The translations under genes and the position numbers were made by a program. The notes below the pieces were generated by a model that did not search any database, had not been told where the DNA came from, and worked only from the letters and a program-made list of their open reading frames with translations. Positions 42,334 through 52,039 of a DNA stretch of 64,000 nucleotides are shown piece by piece (the stretch's first letter is position 1; every line of letters begins with the position of its first letter). The stretch spans positions 422,626 to 486,625 of the forward strand of contig NZ_FRCM01000004.1 in NCBI RefSeq assembly GCF_900142915.1. The letters run 5' to 3'. Source of the stretch: Mucilaginibacter sp. OK098. Lineage in GTDB: Bacteria; Bacteroidota; Bacteroidia; Sphingobacteriales; Sphingobacteriaceae.

Positions 42334-43194
42334 ATGAATGAGATCCAACTGGAAAAGGTGGAGTTTGAGCCGGGGAAATCGTTCAAGCTATTTTCACCCC
42401 GTTTAAGAAATACATTTTTATGGCATTATCATCCGGAAGTTGAACTCGTTTATGTAGAAGCCGACGCAGGGATCCGCCATGTGGGCACACATATCTCAAC
42501 TTATACCCATAGCGACCTGGTGTTTATCGGGGGCAACCTCCCCCACCTTAATTTTGATTACCGTTTAAGAAGTGATTACCACCAGATAGTGATCCAGCTG
42601 AGAACTGATTTCCTGGGTACGGCTGTAGGTCTTGTTCCTGAATTTTCTGTGATCAATAATTTATTTAAAAGCGCTGAATATGGAATTGCCTTTAGCGGCG
42701 AAACCAAAAACCTTGTCGCCCAAAAGCTAAAACAGCTGGGCAGCTTAAATTCCCTTGATCAGTTATTGCAGCTGATCAATATTTTTCAATTGCTGGCAAA
42801 CTCAAATGAATACGTTATTTTAAATGATAACCTAACCAGCAAAAACTTTATTTTAAAGGATAAGATCAGGATGGGCGCCATTTATGAATATATTGATGCC
42901 CAATACCATCAAAAGCCAGATGTTAACATAGTTGCAGAGAAGGTAAATTTAACAACACCCGCCTTTTGCCGGTATTTTAAAAGGCAAACCAACATGACTT
43001 TTACCGAATTTGTAAACCAATACCGAATTGAGCGGGCAAAAAACCTGTTAATGCAAAACCATAACGTAAGTGAAACCTGCTACGCCATAGGTTTTGAAAG
43101 CATTTCCTATTTCAATAAGCTATTTAAGCAGATTGTTGGAGAAAACCCGTCCGATTTCAGGCGAAGCTGGGATAGTAAAGCCGGAAAACAATAA
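42334..43194 (+). CDS. AraC family regulator paired with PhyH
   Basis: A 286-residue protein from the ATG at 42334 (two codons after a TTG). It has an N-terminal cupin sensor (WHYHPEVELVYVEADAGIRHVG, DLVFIGGNLPHLNF) and a C-terminal AraC helix-turn-helix pair (VNIVAEKVNLTTPAFCRYFKRQTNMTFTEFVNQYRIERAKNLL, ETCYAIGFESISYFNKLFKQIVGENPSDFR). It is a paralogue of 62206-63102: both contain DLVFIGxNLPH at the same place. Divergent to the PhyH gene at 42207 and probably its regulator. Confidence 0.9.
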   Translation: MNEIQLEKVEFEPGKSFKLFSPRLRNTFLWHYHPEVELVYVEADAGIRHVGTHISTYTHSDLVFIGGNLPHLNFDYRLRSDYHQIVIQLRTDFLGTAVGLVPEFSVINNLFKSAEYGIAFSGETKNLVAQKLKQLGSLNSLDQLLQLINIFQLLANSNEYVILNDNLTSKNFILKDKIRMGAIYEYIDAQYHQKPDVNIVAEKVNLTTPAFCRYFKRQTNMTFTEFVNQYRIERAKNLLMQNHNVSETCYAIGFESISYFNKLFKQIVGENPSDFRRSWDSKAGKQ

Positions 43195-43271
43195 TGTTAC
43201 GCGACTATATATTACTTTAACCTAAAAACGGTCGCATGATTTAATTTTAGTAAATTGGAAGAAAAAAAGAT

Positions 43272-43457
43272 ATGCCAAATTTCATTGAAATAGTAGATGT
43301 TTATGGAACTTTTGTATCCATAAACATTGATCATATTGTATCGTTAGAGAAATTAGAGGACGGAACTAGTAAGATTACGTTAACTTCCATAAATGATGGT
43401 TCCTCAATAATTAAGTATACTCAACAATCTTATGATGATATTAGGGTTATGATATAA
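43272..43457 (+). CDS. Small hypothetical protein, 61 residues
   Basis: A 61-residue acidic protein (MPNFIEIVDVYGTFVSINIDHIVSLEKLEDG...) with alternating hydrophobic residues suggesting a small beta-domain. A purine-rich stretch (gaagaaaaaaag) lies before the ATG. It is the first of several small open frames in an AT-rich patch that continues to 44770. Plausible as a real gene; function unknown. Confidence 0.5.
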   Translation: MPNFIEIVDVYGTFVSINIDHIVSLEKLEDGTSKITLTSINDGSSIIKYTQQSYDDIRVMI

Positions 43458-43594
43458 TAGGTGATTTCATCATAAATTTGTAGGATCTGTTATATAAACA
43501 TCCACAACTTTCCATGTTGGAAGTTTTAAAAAATACCATGTTGTATAATTAACTGTTCTGTCCTTGAACAGTTCTCTACTTCTTACTTTCTTAA

Positions 43595-43789
43595 TCATTT
43601 CGTTTCCTCCTTAACCACCGTGTTCATCAATTTTGTTATCATCCAATTATCCCAATTAAGGTGATGTTTTGACCTGATAACATTTGAACAATCTGAAAAC
43701 TGCTTCTTAGTCAATTGAACTCCATCTAAGGAGGGTTGAGTGCCTAGTTTTATAGTACCGATAAACTTATTGAATTCTTCATCTTCCAT
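43595..43789 (-). CDS. Small hypothetical protein, 64 residues
   Basis: A 64-residue hydrophilic protein (MEDEEFNKFIGTIKLG..., ending VVKEETK) in an AT-rich region. No domain is recognised; it may be a relic or a real small gene. Codon use is that of the patch rather than of the long neighbouring genes. Confidence 0.35.
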   Translation of the reverse strand: MEDEEFNKFIGTIKLGTQPSLDGVQLTKKQFSDCSNVIRSKHHLNWDNWMITKLMNTVVKEETK

Positions 43790-44192
43790 ATCTGAAATTA
43801 ATGGAAAGTCTTAAGGAAAAAGAAAATACTTTGAGAATTTTGTGAGTTTTACACGATGGAAAGTCCATAAACTCACACCATAACACTCTGACAAATAGCA
43901 TTATATAAGAAAGTTGAAAACTTGTTTGGAAATAAATTGAAAATATAGATTCCTTTTTATATACTTTTACACTCAAGATACAAATAGGAAAACCTCCAAT
44001 ACGACAAGAAGGCCTTTTTAGCCTTAAAATCATATCAGAGGTCTGAGTCCATATAGAGGCCGTGAAACCCTTAGTATCCAAGCTCTCGAAGGTAACGACT
44101 TCGGGGGCTTTTTACTTGATTAAAGTATTTACATTAATCAATAATACAAATGTAATTAAATAATTATAACTTGCAACATTAACCTTATAAAG

Positions 44193-44345
44193 TTACTCCT
44201 TAATATCCTCTTCCTGATCTAACTTATTAACCTCTTCCTTGTCCTTCTTATCATCCTTTTCCTTCTTCCCTAATAGAACCACTTTTAAAGCCTTCTCGAA
44301 ATCAGTATTTATCTTTAAAGGAGTATCTGTTTTTTTCTTTTTCAT
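44193..44345 (-). CDS. Small charged hypothetical protein, 50 residues
   Basis: From the ATG at 44345: MKKKKTDTPLKINTDFEKAL, then VVLLGKKEKDD and a Lys/Glu/Asp-rich end. Short proteins of this layout, with a basic start, a DFEKALKVLL-like helix and a charged tail, occur often as small single ORFs in Bacteroidota. The frame is open over all 50 codons without odd codons. Too short for most gene finders; function unknown. Confidence 0.45.
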   Translation of the reverse strand: MKKKKTDTPLKINTDFEKALKVVLLGKKEKDDKKDKEEVNKLDQEEDIKE

Positions 44346-44772
44346 ACTTAAATATAATAAGAGTCTTCAAAGAAAAAGATAAATTTTCAGAAAACGGATG
44401 TTAACTTGTTATAACTAATTCTTCTCTCCAAAAACTGTAAAGTATTCAAAAAGATATTCTGTAGTGTATTCTTCCTATTATTGTGGGCCTCATCCTCGTT
44501 TCACATTAGTGAGAGCAGCGCAGCATATAAAGTATCATACAAGCTTTAAGAAATAGGCGGTTCTTCACCTGGTTTAATTATCTCTAGAAAATAACATCCA
44601 TTTTCCAATTTTTTAGTAAAAAGCATGTTATTTTCTGTTTTTTCAATAGTTTCCTTGAAAAGGGTTTCTACAATTTCTTTGTTGTCGGTTCAATTTTTAG
44701 ATACATAATTATATTAGTTTTATACTGAAATTATATAATTATGTATTTAAAAAAGAAACTACCATACCATGA

Positions 44773-44804
44773 ATAAAGGTAGGATGCAAAAGTCCTACCT
44801 TTAT
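44773..44804 (-). terminator. Terminator of the phosphoesterase gene
   Basis: ATAAAGGTAGGA and TCCTACCTTTAT pair perfectly around an eight-base loop, 50 bases beyond the stop at 44856. Confidence 0.85.
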
Positions 44805-44855
44805 TTCTATTTGGGTTAAAATAATACATAGTCGCGTAACGTTATTTATCCTGCT

Positions 44856-47573
44856 TTAATCATCCGCATCCTTGCCCGCCAAATTAGCCGGGTATTTCTT
44901 TTTCCCTTTTGCAGCAAACCACAGGATCCGGTTCATCACATCATCATTGCCCCCATCTATATGGTCGTACTCGGGCCGTAATGAAAGCTTGGCATAATGT
45001 AGTGCCGCTCCTTTTAGGGATGACAATTTAGGACTAATATCATTAATAGGTACACGGTTGCTTAGGGCACTATAAGTTTGGGCAGATGGTTTATTGGTAA
45101 AACATTTAAACATTGGCAGCGCTGTAGCATCCATAATATTCATAGGTGGGATCCCTAATATTTGTTCAATTGAGCGTACAAAGCTGGTTTGATTATAGTT
45201 AGTACTTACATTTCTATTTAATACGCTGTATGGGCTTATCACAAAACCAGTGGTACGATAGGCCGATACATGATCCCAGCCTGCCTGTGAGTCGTCCTCA
45301 GTAACAAAGATCACCGTATTTTTCCAGAAACGGCTTTTGCTTACGGCTTCAACAATACGGCCAAGCGCCAGGTCATTATCGGCCACCATTGCATTCGGAC
45401 TTGGAAAACCAGGCCGCGTGCCTACTGTATGATCTGCGGATAAAGCCATCACCATCAATTGCGGCAATTGATCCCCTGGTTTACTTTCATAATCCTTTAA
45501 CTCGTTGATAAACGCGCTTGCCCGCACCTGTTCCGGGATGCGGTGCTCGTCGGATCCAGGAAAATTTTGCGACAACATTGGGCGCACTCTTGATATGGTG
45601 CTGGTATTGGTAAAATTAAATGGCTTACCGGCTTTGTAGTTATTATAAATATCTGTCCAAGTTAATTTATCATCAAAGTGCGGGATGCAGGCTTCACCAT
45701 AAATTCTTACCGTTTTGCCATGGTCTGCAGCATTGTTCCATATAAAGCCATTACTGTCATAAACCAGCGCATCTTCCTGTACATGCGGGTAGCTGCGGAA
45801 CCAGGCCCTCACACTTTTTTCAACATAGTCAGTAACCATAGCGGCATCCGTCCACTGGTGCCCTTCGGCCGAGCATTTGCCTGATGCATAATAATTATCA
45901 AGCAATAAAAAGTTTCGGGCCAAACTATGCTGATTAGGTGTAATACTGTCGCCATAAATACAAAGCGATTTCATGCCGTTGCCTTCGGGCATATCGCCTA
46001 AAACCTGGTCGTAAGTGCGGTTTTCCTTTATAATATAAAGTACATGATTAAATACAGATGGCTCTCCTATACGCTCCGGCATTGGCTTTGGGGCTATGTT
46101 TTTGCGCGGCAGTAATTGGGCAATCTCCTGCCTGAAGGTTAAGTTTAGCTTTTTTACACGGTCGGTATATTCCTGCAATCCTTTACTATCCGGTATTTGA
46201 ATAATAGAAACTGTTGCCTTTTGATGGTGCGAGTTATAGGTATCTGCATTGCCATTAACAGAATCTTCACCCTTTTTAAGTTCTTTACTGCTAACCCGCG
46301 ATCCCTCGCCTTCAAGGTTGGTAACAAAAAGGGTATTGCCGTCAAGCGCCAAACCACCGGGATAGGCTTCAGTAGGGATAAAACCCTGTACTTCACTTTT
46401 CCCAAAGCCTTTTGCCGCTGCTTTTGATCCTAATTTTACAACAGCTACCGCATTATCAAGGCCGTTGGCAACATATAATGTGGTGCCGGCATTATTAATT
46501 GCAAGGGCATTTGGCGTATCGCCAATAAAGCTTTTTTTACCGGGCATTAGTTTAACGGAAATAGCATCAACAGGCTGTAGGCTGCTAGTTGAAATAACCG
46601 AAACCATATCGCTATTGCCATTTGCTACATATACAAATTGTTCGTCCGCACTGCTTATAATGGCGTTGGGATGCAGGCCCACCGGTATTTCTTTAATAAC
46701 CCAACCATCCAAACCATAAACAGATACCGTTCCTGATGCTGTAGCGCCGGTTTTGGGGTCAATATAAGTGCTGCCATAAGGTACGCCGGCAGTTTCACGG
46801 CTTAAAGTATCTTTTGGTTGGGTGCCGCCCCAGTTAGTTACAAAAATCTTTCCTTTTATTATAGTTATCCCGTATGGAGCCACGCCTGTTTGTTTTGTCC
46901 AAACAGTTTTACCATCGCTAAGGTTTATCTTAACCAGCTGGTTGTTGCCATTTAAAACAACATATAAATAGTTGGTGCCATTTTCATTATTTAAAGCCAC
47001 TTCGTTTGGCATGGCCAGCGGGGCCGGGCTTTCAGGCTTAAATTCAAAAGTATTTACGATACTTAATTTCCCGCCTTCCCAGGCGGCCTGTAACACAAGT
47101 GAACGCGACTGCCGTCCTTTAGCTACTGCCGCGCTCCAAAAAACATAAGTCTTTTGATTTGATTTTAAAACTTTGAGCCCTGAGTAGGTGCTCATTAGCC
47201 CGCTGTATTTAGTATCGCTGTTATAAGCCCATCGCGCTGTTACCTTTTGCTTTACCGTATCAATTATCGCAATACCAAACCTGTCCTCCACGGCTACTGA
47301 TGTTGTCCCGGGAATCAGTTTAACATCCATGCTATGGTTTTCATCGGCAGGATCGCCAAACGCTATTACATTCCCGGCCGGGTCTATCACCCTGTTATAT
47401 GGCATTAATACAGGTAAAATTCTATTGTTAAGGGTACTGTCATCATAGGCGCTGTGCATATTTACCTGTTCATTGTCAGCATCAGCCTTATTGGTTTTAG
47501 CGGTATGACATGCAGCTAGTGCTATAATGCTTAATGCGATAAAAAAGATGGGGAGCTTTGTATTTTTATACAT
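44856..47573 (-). CDS. YncE-like beta-propeller fused to a phosphoesterase
   Basis: A 905-residue exported protein with a lipoprotein-like signal (IALAACH). Residues about 40-480 are a seven-bladed beta-propeller of the YncE/surface-layer type (repeats such as FVYVANGNSDMVSVISTS, TLYVANGLDNAVAVVK, TLFVTNLEGEGSRV). About 500-900 form an alkaline-phosphatase-superfamily phosphoesterase: YIIKENRTYDQVLGDM opens it, FLLLDNYYASGKCSAEGHQW and VIFVTEDDSQAGWDHV carry the metal residues. The propeller-phosphoesterase fusion is a known Bacteroidota/Acidobacteria type. It probably releases phosphate from exported substrates. It lies downstream of a beta-helix lipoprotein and a TonB receptor on the same strand. 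Confidence 0.88.
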   Translation of the reverse strand: MYKNTKLPIFFIALSIIALAACHTAKTNKADADNEQVNMHSAYDDSTLNNRILPVLMPYNRVIDPAGNVIAFGDPADENHSMDVKLIPGTTSVAVEDRFGIAIIDTVKQKVTARWAYNSDTKYSGLMSTYSGLKVLKSNQKTYVFWSAAVAKGRQSRSLVLQAAWEGGKLSIVNTFEFKPESPAPLAMPNEVALNNENGTNYLYVVLNGNNQLVKINLSDGKTVWTKQTGVAPYGITIIKGKIFVTNWGGTQPKDTLSRETAGVPYGSTYIDPKTGATASGTVSVYGLDGWVIKEIPVGLHPNAIISSADEQFVYVANGNSDMVSVISTSSLQPVDAISVKLMPGKKSFIGDTPNALAINNAGTTLYVANGLDNAVAVVKLGSKAAAKGFGKSEVQGFIPTEAYPGGLALDGNTLFVTNLEGEGSRVSSKELKKGEDSVNGNADTYNSHHQKATVSIIQIPDSKGLQEYTDRVKKLNLTFRQEIAQLLPRKNIAPKPMPERIGEPSVFNHVLYIIKENRTYDQVLGDMPEGNGMKSLCIYGDSITPNQHSLARNFLLLDNYYASGKCSAEGHQWTDAAMVTDYVEKSVRAWFRSYPHVQEDALVYDSNGFIWNNAADHGKTVRIYGEACIPHFDDKLTWTDIYNNYKAGKPFNFTNTSTISRVRPMLSQNFPGSDEHRIPEQVRASAFINELKDYESKPGDQLPQLMVMALSADHTVGTRPGFPSPNAMVADNDLALGRIVEAVSKSRFWKNTVIFVTEDDSQAGWDHVSAYRTTGFVISPYSVLNRNVSTNYNQTSFVRSIEQILGIPPMNIMDATALPMFKCFTNKPSAQTYSALSNRVPINDISPKLSSLKGAALHYAKLSLRPEYDHIDGGNDDVMNRILWFAAKGKKKYPANLAGKDADD

Positions 47574-47689
47574 GGGCAGTAATTATACGCCAAATATATG
47601 CTTCATCATTAAACTACTTGTTAATAATGAAGCATATTCTGGTAACAATTCCGTTTTGTAACTAAATGTTGTTTGCCGGCTGTTTATGA

Positions 47690-48922
47690 TCAGTGCTGAT
47701 TTCCTTTTCCATCAGTTGTGTAAGCGCCTAAATCCTGGTTACCCAAGCCTTTGATTTTTTTATCAAAGTCCGAATTGCCCGCCCCGAATGCCGGTGAACC
47801 TGGTTTCAAGTGAAAATCATTAGTATTAGGATAACCATTAGGAGCAGCTACGGTGCCATCAAACTTCACAAACAGCGGATCAAGGTCACCTACTTTTTTC
47901 GAGATCAGATCAGTAGGTTGTGGTACTCCTGAAGCACCTGCAGGATAAAAATTGTCCCTGATGTTTATCTGTATGGTTGGGTCAACAAGGTCGGTAAAGC
48001 TGTCAACAGTTGCATAAAAAAGATTGTTGCCATAAGTGGTGTGTACTACATCGGCATCATTAAATACCTCAAGGCCGTGATAGCAATTCACATAAATATT
48101 GTTATAAATATGGCCAATTGCATTTACACCAACTGAGGTTCCCCGACCAGGTTCGGCAGATCCCCGCCTCCATCCAACAGCAACTACGGTATTGTTATAA
48201 ACATCAACTTCTGTTTGCGGAAAAGGCACATTTTTGTTGGTTTCCAGCTTAATACCACTACCGGCCTGGCTGAATATTACATTATAAGCTACAATCCCTG
48301 TAGTGCCTGATTTAAGGTTTATCCCTTCACCATCGGTACTTCCTGATGAACTTATGGTATTCCTCAAAACCGTTATTTTGGCTCCAAACAAGCCCATCAG
48401 GTCATCCTGTCCGTTAGTAAACCATGAATCCTCGATGTCTACCGGTACCCCAACTTTATTTACAACAATTGTCCTACGGGCACTTCCTGAAGCATCAGGG
48501 CCACCTGTATTGTCCACATGGGTCCATTTAATATTTACTGCCTGTGCGCTATCGCATTGAAACCCACCCCAGGTACCAGGCTTGTTAACGTCAGAATTAA
48601 AAAGAACAGGCTGAGTTTGTGAGCCCAATAAGTTCAGAACCCCCTGGATGGTAAACTGTGCATTATTCTTTACTATTATAATAGCCCCGGGTTGGGCGGA
48701 TAAGGTATCTCCTTTTTTTACTGTGATATCGGCGGTAACCGTATATGTTTGGCCGGTTAGCAAAGTACCTTTTACAAATCCGCTGATGTTACCGGGCTGA
48801 ATAGGGCTGGAAGTTGGTATTTTGATCTTAGTAAAAGTAGTAAGTTCTGCCTTTTTACAGGAAGCTATTACTGTTAACAGTAATATAACCGTGATGAATA
48901 AATTAATATTTTTTGTTTTCAT
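47690..48922 (-). CDS. Right-handed beta-helix lipoprotein
   Basis: A 410-residue protein with a lipoprotein signal (VIASC, then KKAEL). It is a right-handed parallel beta-helix with regular coils (NNAQFTIQGVLNLLG, KITVLRNTISSSG, TGIVAYNVIFSQAGSGIKLETN, TEVDVYNNTVVAVGW, GHIYNNIYVNCYHGLEVFN). This fold is used by polysaccharide lyases and surface binding proteins; catalytic residues are not evident. Next to the TonB receptor (15 bases after its stop) and before the phosphoesterase. Possibly the surface-exposed substrate-binding partner of the receptor. Confidence 0.85.
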   Translation of the reverse strand: MKTKNINLFITVILLLTVIASCKKAELTTFTKIKIPTSSPIQPGNISGFVKGTLLTGQTYTVTADITVKKGDTLSAQPGAIIIVKNNAQFTIQGVLNLLGSQTQPVLFNSDVNKPGTWGGFQCDSAQAVNIKWTHVDNTGGPDASGSARRTIVVNKVGVPVDIEDSWFTNGQDDLMGLFGAKITVLRNTISSSGSTDGEGINLKSGTTGIVAYNVIFSQAGSGIKLETNKNVPFPQTEVDVYNNTVVAVGWRRGSAEPGRGTSVGVNAIGHIYNNIYVNCYHGLEVFNDADVVHTTYGNNLFYATVDSFTDLVDPTIQINIRDNFYPAGASGVPQPTDLISKKVGDLDPLFVKFDGTVAAPNGYPNTNDFHLKPGSPAFGAGNSDFDKKIKGLGNQDLGAYTTDGKGNQH

Positions 48923-48937
48923 TTTGATAGTTTTAAA

Positions 48938-51661
48938 TTATAACGAATACCTGAAACCTACATTAAAGCTTACGTTATAAAGGTCTTTTGACTGCACCAG
49001 GTTATCAATTTTAACTGTAGTGGGGGTATTTAAAATATTGTTTACCTTGCCGGTAAGTGTTACGTGCCTGCTGATTTGCTTCTCGCCTGATAATGCTAAG
49101 AAAGATTGCGGCTGTGTGTAATAATCATAACCGTAGCCGTTGTAAACAAATGGAAGCGTTTTGCTGGTATAGGTATAGGCAAGCTGGATAAAAGTTTTAT
49201 GTTTATCGTTTTTATATAGTAGTGATAAATTCACCACGTCTCCGGTTTGTCCCTGCAATGGTCTGTTTTGAAGTTTAAGCTCACTTATAATGTTTCCCTG
49301 GGCATCTGGTGTATTAACTACTTTAGGCGATTTAATATTTGAATAGGTATAAGTATAGTTGCCTGACACACCAAAATTGCCAAAATACCTGCTGTAAACA
49401 ATTTCTGCACCCGCTACTTTAGCTGTTCCAAAGTTTTGCGGCGTGGTAGATGCCTGGCCTCCCTGGTCAAGTCCTTGTAAGGCAAACTCTATCGGGTTTT
49501 TAATGTTTTTATAAAAAGCGCCTACAAAAAATTGTTCCTCGTTTTTAGGATAAAGCTCATATCTCAAATCATAATTATCTGCTTCCGAGTGCTGAACATC
49601 CGGATTTCCCGTAATATCTGTACTTTGACCGTACACAGGAGTAGGTACAATTTCAAATAATGCGGGGCGCGAGATTGACTTAAAGTATGAAGCTCTTAAA
49701 TTAGAAAGATCTGTAAGCTTGTATTTAAGTTGTAAGCTTGGTAATACGTCCGTATATGTTTTTTGTGCGCTGCTCCTTACAACCAGCACAACGGGATGGG
49801 TATCATATCCTTGTTTGGTGCCTTCCACGCGTACTCCGCCAATTACATCCAGCTTATCCAATGTTAGTTTAAACTCACCATAGCCGGCACTAATATCTTC
49901 GTACGCCGTATAATTAGCAGCGTCACTTCGTAAACTTCCGGTTACATTGTACACTATCCAGTTTGCCTGGTAAATATCTGTAAAAGGGCTTTTTACCCCG
50001 TTTGCTTCAGGTGCGGGCTTTAGCTGATATTCATTTTGTTTATTAAAACGTGTGCTGTGGCGATATAATCCCCCTGCTTTTATTTGCAATGCACTATTTT
50101 CTCCCAGTTTTGTTGTATAGCTTAAATTACCAGTAGCACTGAGGTCCTTGTTCCCGCTTTTAGCCCAGATCCTGGATATGGCGTCAAAGTAATTAGGTGT
50201 ACTGGAAAAATCAGGGTTGATAAGGTGATTTAAGGTAAGATCAGCCCTATCAGGTGAGTTTAATGTGGCATTGGAATAGATCCCTGCCCAATCAAATTGT
50301 AAATGATTACCAATAGCATGTTTACCGCTAAGTTTTAAATTTTCAACATATTGATTCTGGAGAAAAGAACGATTGTCGTTATAAACAGTTCCGGTCCCTG
50401 GCCCAACGCGACCGCCGTTACCACCTATTATTGAGGTATCGATACTTAAGCGTGCCTGGGCTGTGTATGTATAAAGGAACACATTATCCAGAGCAATTTT
50501 ATTCTTATCATCAATCTTATAATCCAAATGAGCCGATAAACCATTATTTAATTGCTGGGTAGAATAGGTTCTGTTGGCAACATCTGAAATAACAGGTTTA
50601 TTATTGTTTTTGGGATCGAATATGGCTATGTTAAATTCAGAGTTTGTTCCATAATATTGGTTTTGATAGCTATCAGAAACAATGAATCCCAGCTTGTCAT
50701 TAAAAAATCTGCGTCCGTAAGTAAAACTTGCCAATGTTGTAGGAGGCGCATTCTTTTTTGTAAAATCAAGATTAGGTCTTGTAAAATATCCTGCAGGAGC
50801 TGCATAATTAGGGCCAAATCTGTCAGTAGGGCTTTGACGAAGAACTGCGCCCTGGTTAAAATTGTCATACTTCCTGTTAAAGAATATGGCACTATAACCA
50901 ATTGATCCGTCTATTTTAAAATATTCATGATCCGGAGCATCTTTAAAAACCAGGTTAACAGTGCCGCCAATAGCATCGCCTTCCATTTCGGGTGTGAGGG
51001 TTTTGCTTACTTCTATACGATCTAACAGATCAGAAGGCACAACATTTAAAGAAATAAATCTCGAAACAGGATCAGGGCTGGTTACTTTTACACCATTTAT
51101 AAGTGTATTATTATAACGGGGCTCTAAACCCCTGATTATGGCATATGCTTCGTCAGATCCGCTGTTGCGTTGTAAAGTTACGGCCGAAACCCTTGTTATT
51201 GCTGTGGCGGCATTTAAATCGGGCGAACGCTCCATTGCCCTTGCTGAGAGTATATTGGTTACATTATTTGCGTTCTTTTCTGATTGCCTTGACGATGACT
51301 CATTACTCTCATTGAGCTTACCATAAACATTTACTGTTTTAAGGTTTTCCTTCGACTCGGACAAAGCTATATTCAATACAAATACCTGCCCATCAGCTAC
51401 AGTTATTTTTTGCTCAAACTCTCCAAAGCCAACATATTTGACTTTGATTTTGTACTCGCCGGGATTTAGCTTATTGATTTCGAAATTTCCAAAGGCATCG
51501 GTTGATGATCCTTTCTTAGATCCGTCTAAGCGGACGTAAGCCCCTGGCAATGGCTCCCTGCTTTTACCATCCGTTACCTTCCCTTTTATGGATGCATTTT
51601 GTGCTGATGCATAAGAAGCCAATAAAATAAACAGAACAAATAAGTAATTTTTGCTGATCAT
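48938..51661 (-). CDS. TonB-dependent receptor with carboxypeptidase-like N-terminal domain
   Basis: A 907-residue outer-membrane receptor from the ATG at 51661 (MISKNYLFVLFILLASYASAQ, a signal peptide). A CarboxypepD_reg domain follows (GKVTDGKSREPLPGAYVRLDG...STDAFGNFEINKLNPGEYKI). The plug domain (TAITRVSAVTLQRNSGSDEAYAIIRGLEPRYNNTLING, EMEGDAIGGTVNLVFKDAP) and a 22-strand barrel ending with FNVGFRYSL complete it. It belongs to the group without a SusD partner; the two genes following it (beta-helix lipoprotein and phosphoesterase) may supply substrate. It imports a small ligand using TonB energy. The ligand is not identifiable. Confidence 0.92.
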   Translation of the reverse strand: MISKNYLFVLFILLASYASAQNASIKGKVTDGKSREPLPGAYVRLDGSKKGSSTDAFGNFEINKLNPGEYKIKVKYVGFGEFEQKITVADGQVFVLNIALSESKENLKTVNVYGKLNESNESSSRQSEKNANNVTNILSARAMERSPDLNAATAITRVSAVTLQRNSGSDEAYAIIRGLEPRYNNTLINGVKVTSPDPVSRFISLNVVPSDLLDRIEVSKTLTPEMEGDAIGGTVNLVFKDAPDHEYFKIDGSIGYSAIFFNRKYDNFNQGAVLRQSPTDRFGPNYAAPAGYFTRPNLDFTKKNAPPTTLASFTYGRRFFNDKLGFIVSDSYQNQYYGTNSEFNIAIFDPKNNNKPVISDVANRTYSTQQLNNGLSAHLDYKIDDKNKIALDNVFLYTYTAQARLSIDTSIIGGNGGRVGPGTGTVYNDNRSFLQNQYVENLKLSGKHAIGNHLQFDWAGIYSNATLNSPDRADLTLNHLINPDFSSTPNYFDAISRIWAKSGNKDLSATGNLSYTTKLGENSALQIKAGGLYRHSTRFNKQNEYQLKPAPEANGVKSPFTDIYQANWIVYNVTGSLRSDAANYTAYEDISAGYGEFKLTLDKLDVIGGVRVEGTKQGYDTHPVVLVVRSSAQKTYTDVLPSLQLKYKLTDLSNLRASYFKSISRPALFEIVPTPVYGQSTDITGNPDVQHSEADNYDLRYELYPKNEEQFFVGAFYKNIKNPIEFALQGLDQGGQASTTPQNFGTAKVAGAEIVYSRYFGNFGVSGNYTYTYSNIKSPKVVNTPDAQGNIISELKLQNRPLQGQTGDVVNLSLLYKNDKHKTFIQLAYTYTSKTLPFVYNGYGYDYYTQPQSFLALSGEKQISRHVTLTGKVNNILNTPTTVKIDNLVQSKDLYNVSFNVGFRYSL

Positions 51662-52039
51662 ATAACGTGTGATTTTTTGCAAATCATCATGTTAATACTG
51701 GAGGAAAACTGAATAAACCCTCATATGAAAAATAGTTAATTAAGTGATAATCATAACTTAATATTTGACAACTTTTCAAACAAAAACCAAACATGAAATC
51801 AACAATTAAGCAATAATTATTTAATACCGAAAAGTTGAATTTTGGTATTTCCTGAGAGAACTTATGCTAAAAGATTCTCCAGTTGTGCGGGTGTGGATTA
51901 TCTTTATGTATCACCCTAAAGACTCCTCCCACTACAAACACTCTACAAATCTACATCTGGGCATATTTAGGCTGGTTTTTAAATTCAAATAACAATTAAT
52001 GTATCTAATTTTAACCTGTACCAATTAAACCACAACAAA
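51662..52039. other. Divergent promoter region, no gene
   Basis: AT-rich DNA between the TonB receptor and the ThuA-like gene. The minus-strand promoter for the receptor group and the plus-strand promoter for the ThuA-like gene must lie here, but I see no clear element. Confidence 0.5.

Larger units (their letters stand above)
43458..44772. other. AT-rich patch with relics and tiny ORFs
   Basis: About 1.3 kb of AT-rich DNA. A terminator-like hairpin AAGCTCTCGAAG/CTTCGGGGGCTT with a T-run (44080-44114) has no obvious gene ahead of it on its strand. A 5'-truncated minus-strand frame (stop at 44546-44548; EIVETLFKETIEKTENN and EIIKPGEEPPIS) looks like the tail of a lost gene. Base composition and small ORFs differ from neighbouring genes, suggesting an insertion. 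Two small ORFs in it are listed separately. Confidence 0.5.

Noticed and set aside
43779..44081. Minus-strand frame of 100 codons in the AT-rich patch
   Set aside because: Composition (many Phe, Ser, Ile) and lack of pattern suggest chance in AT-rich DNA.
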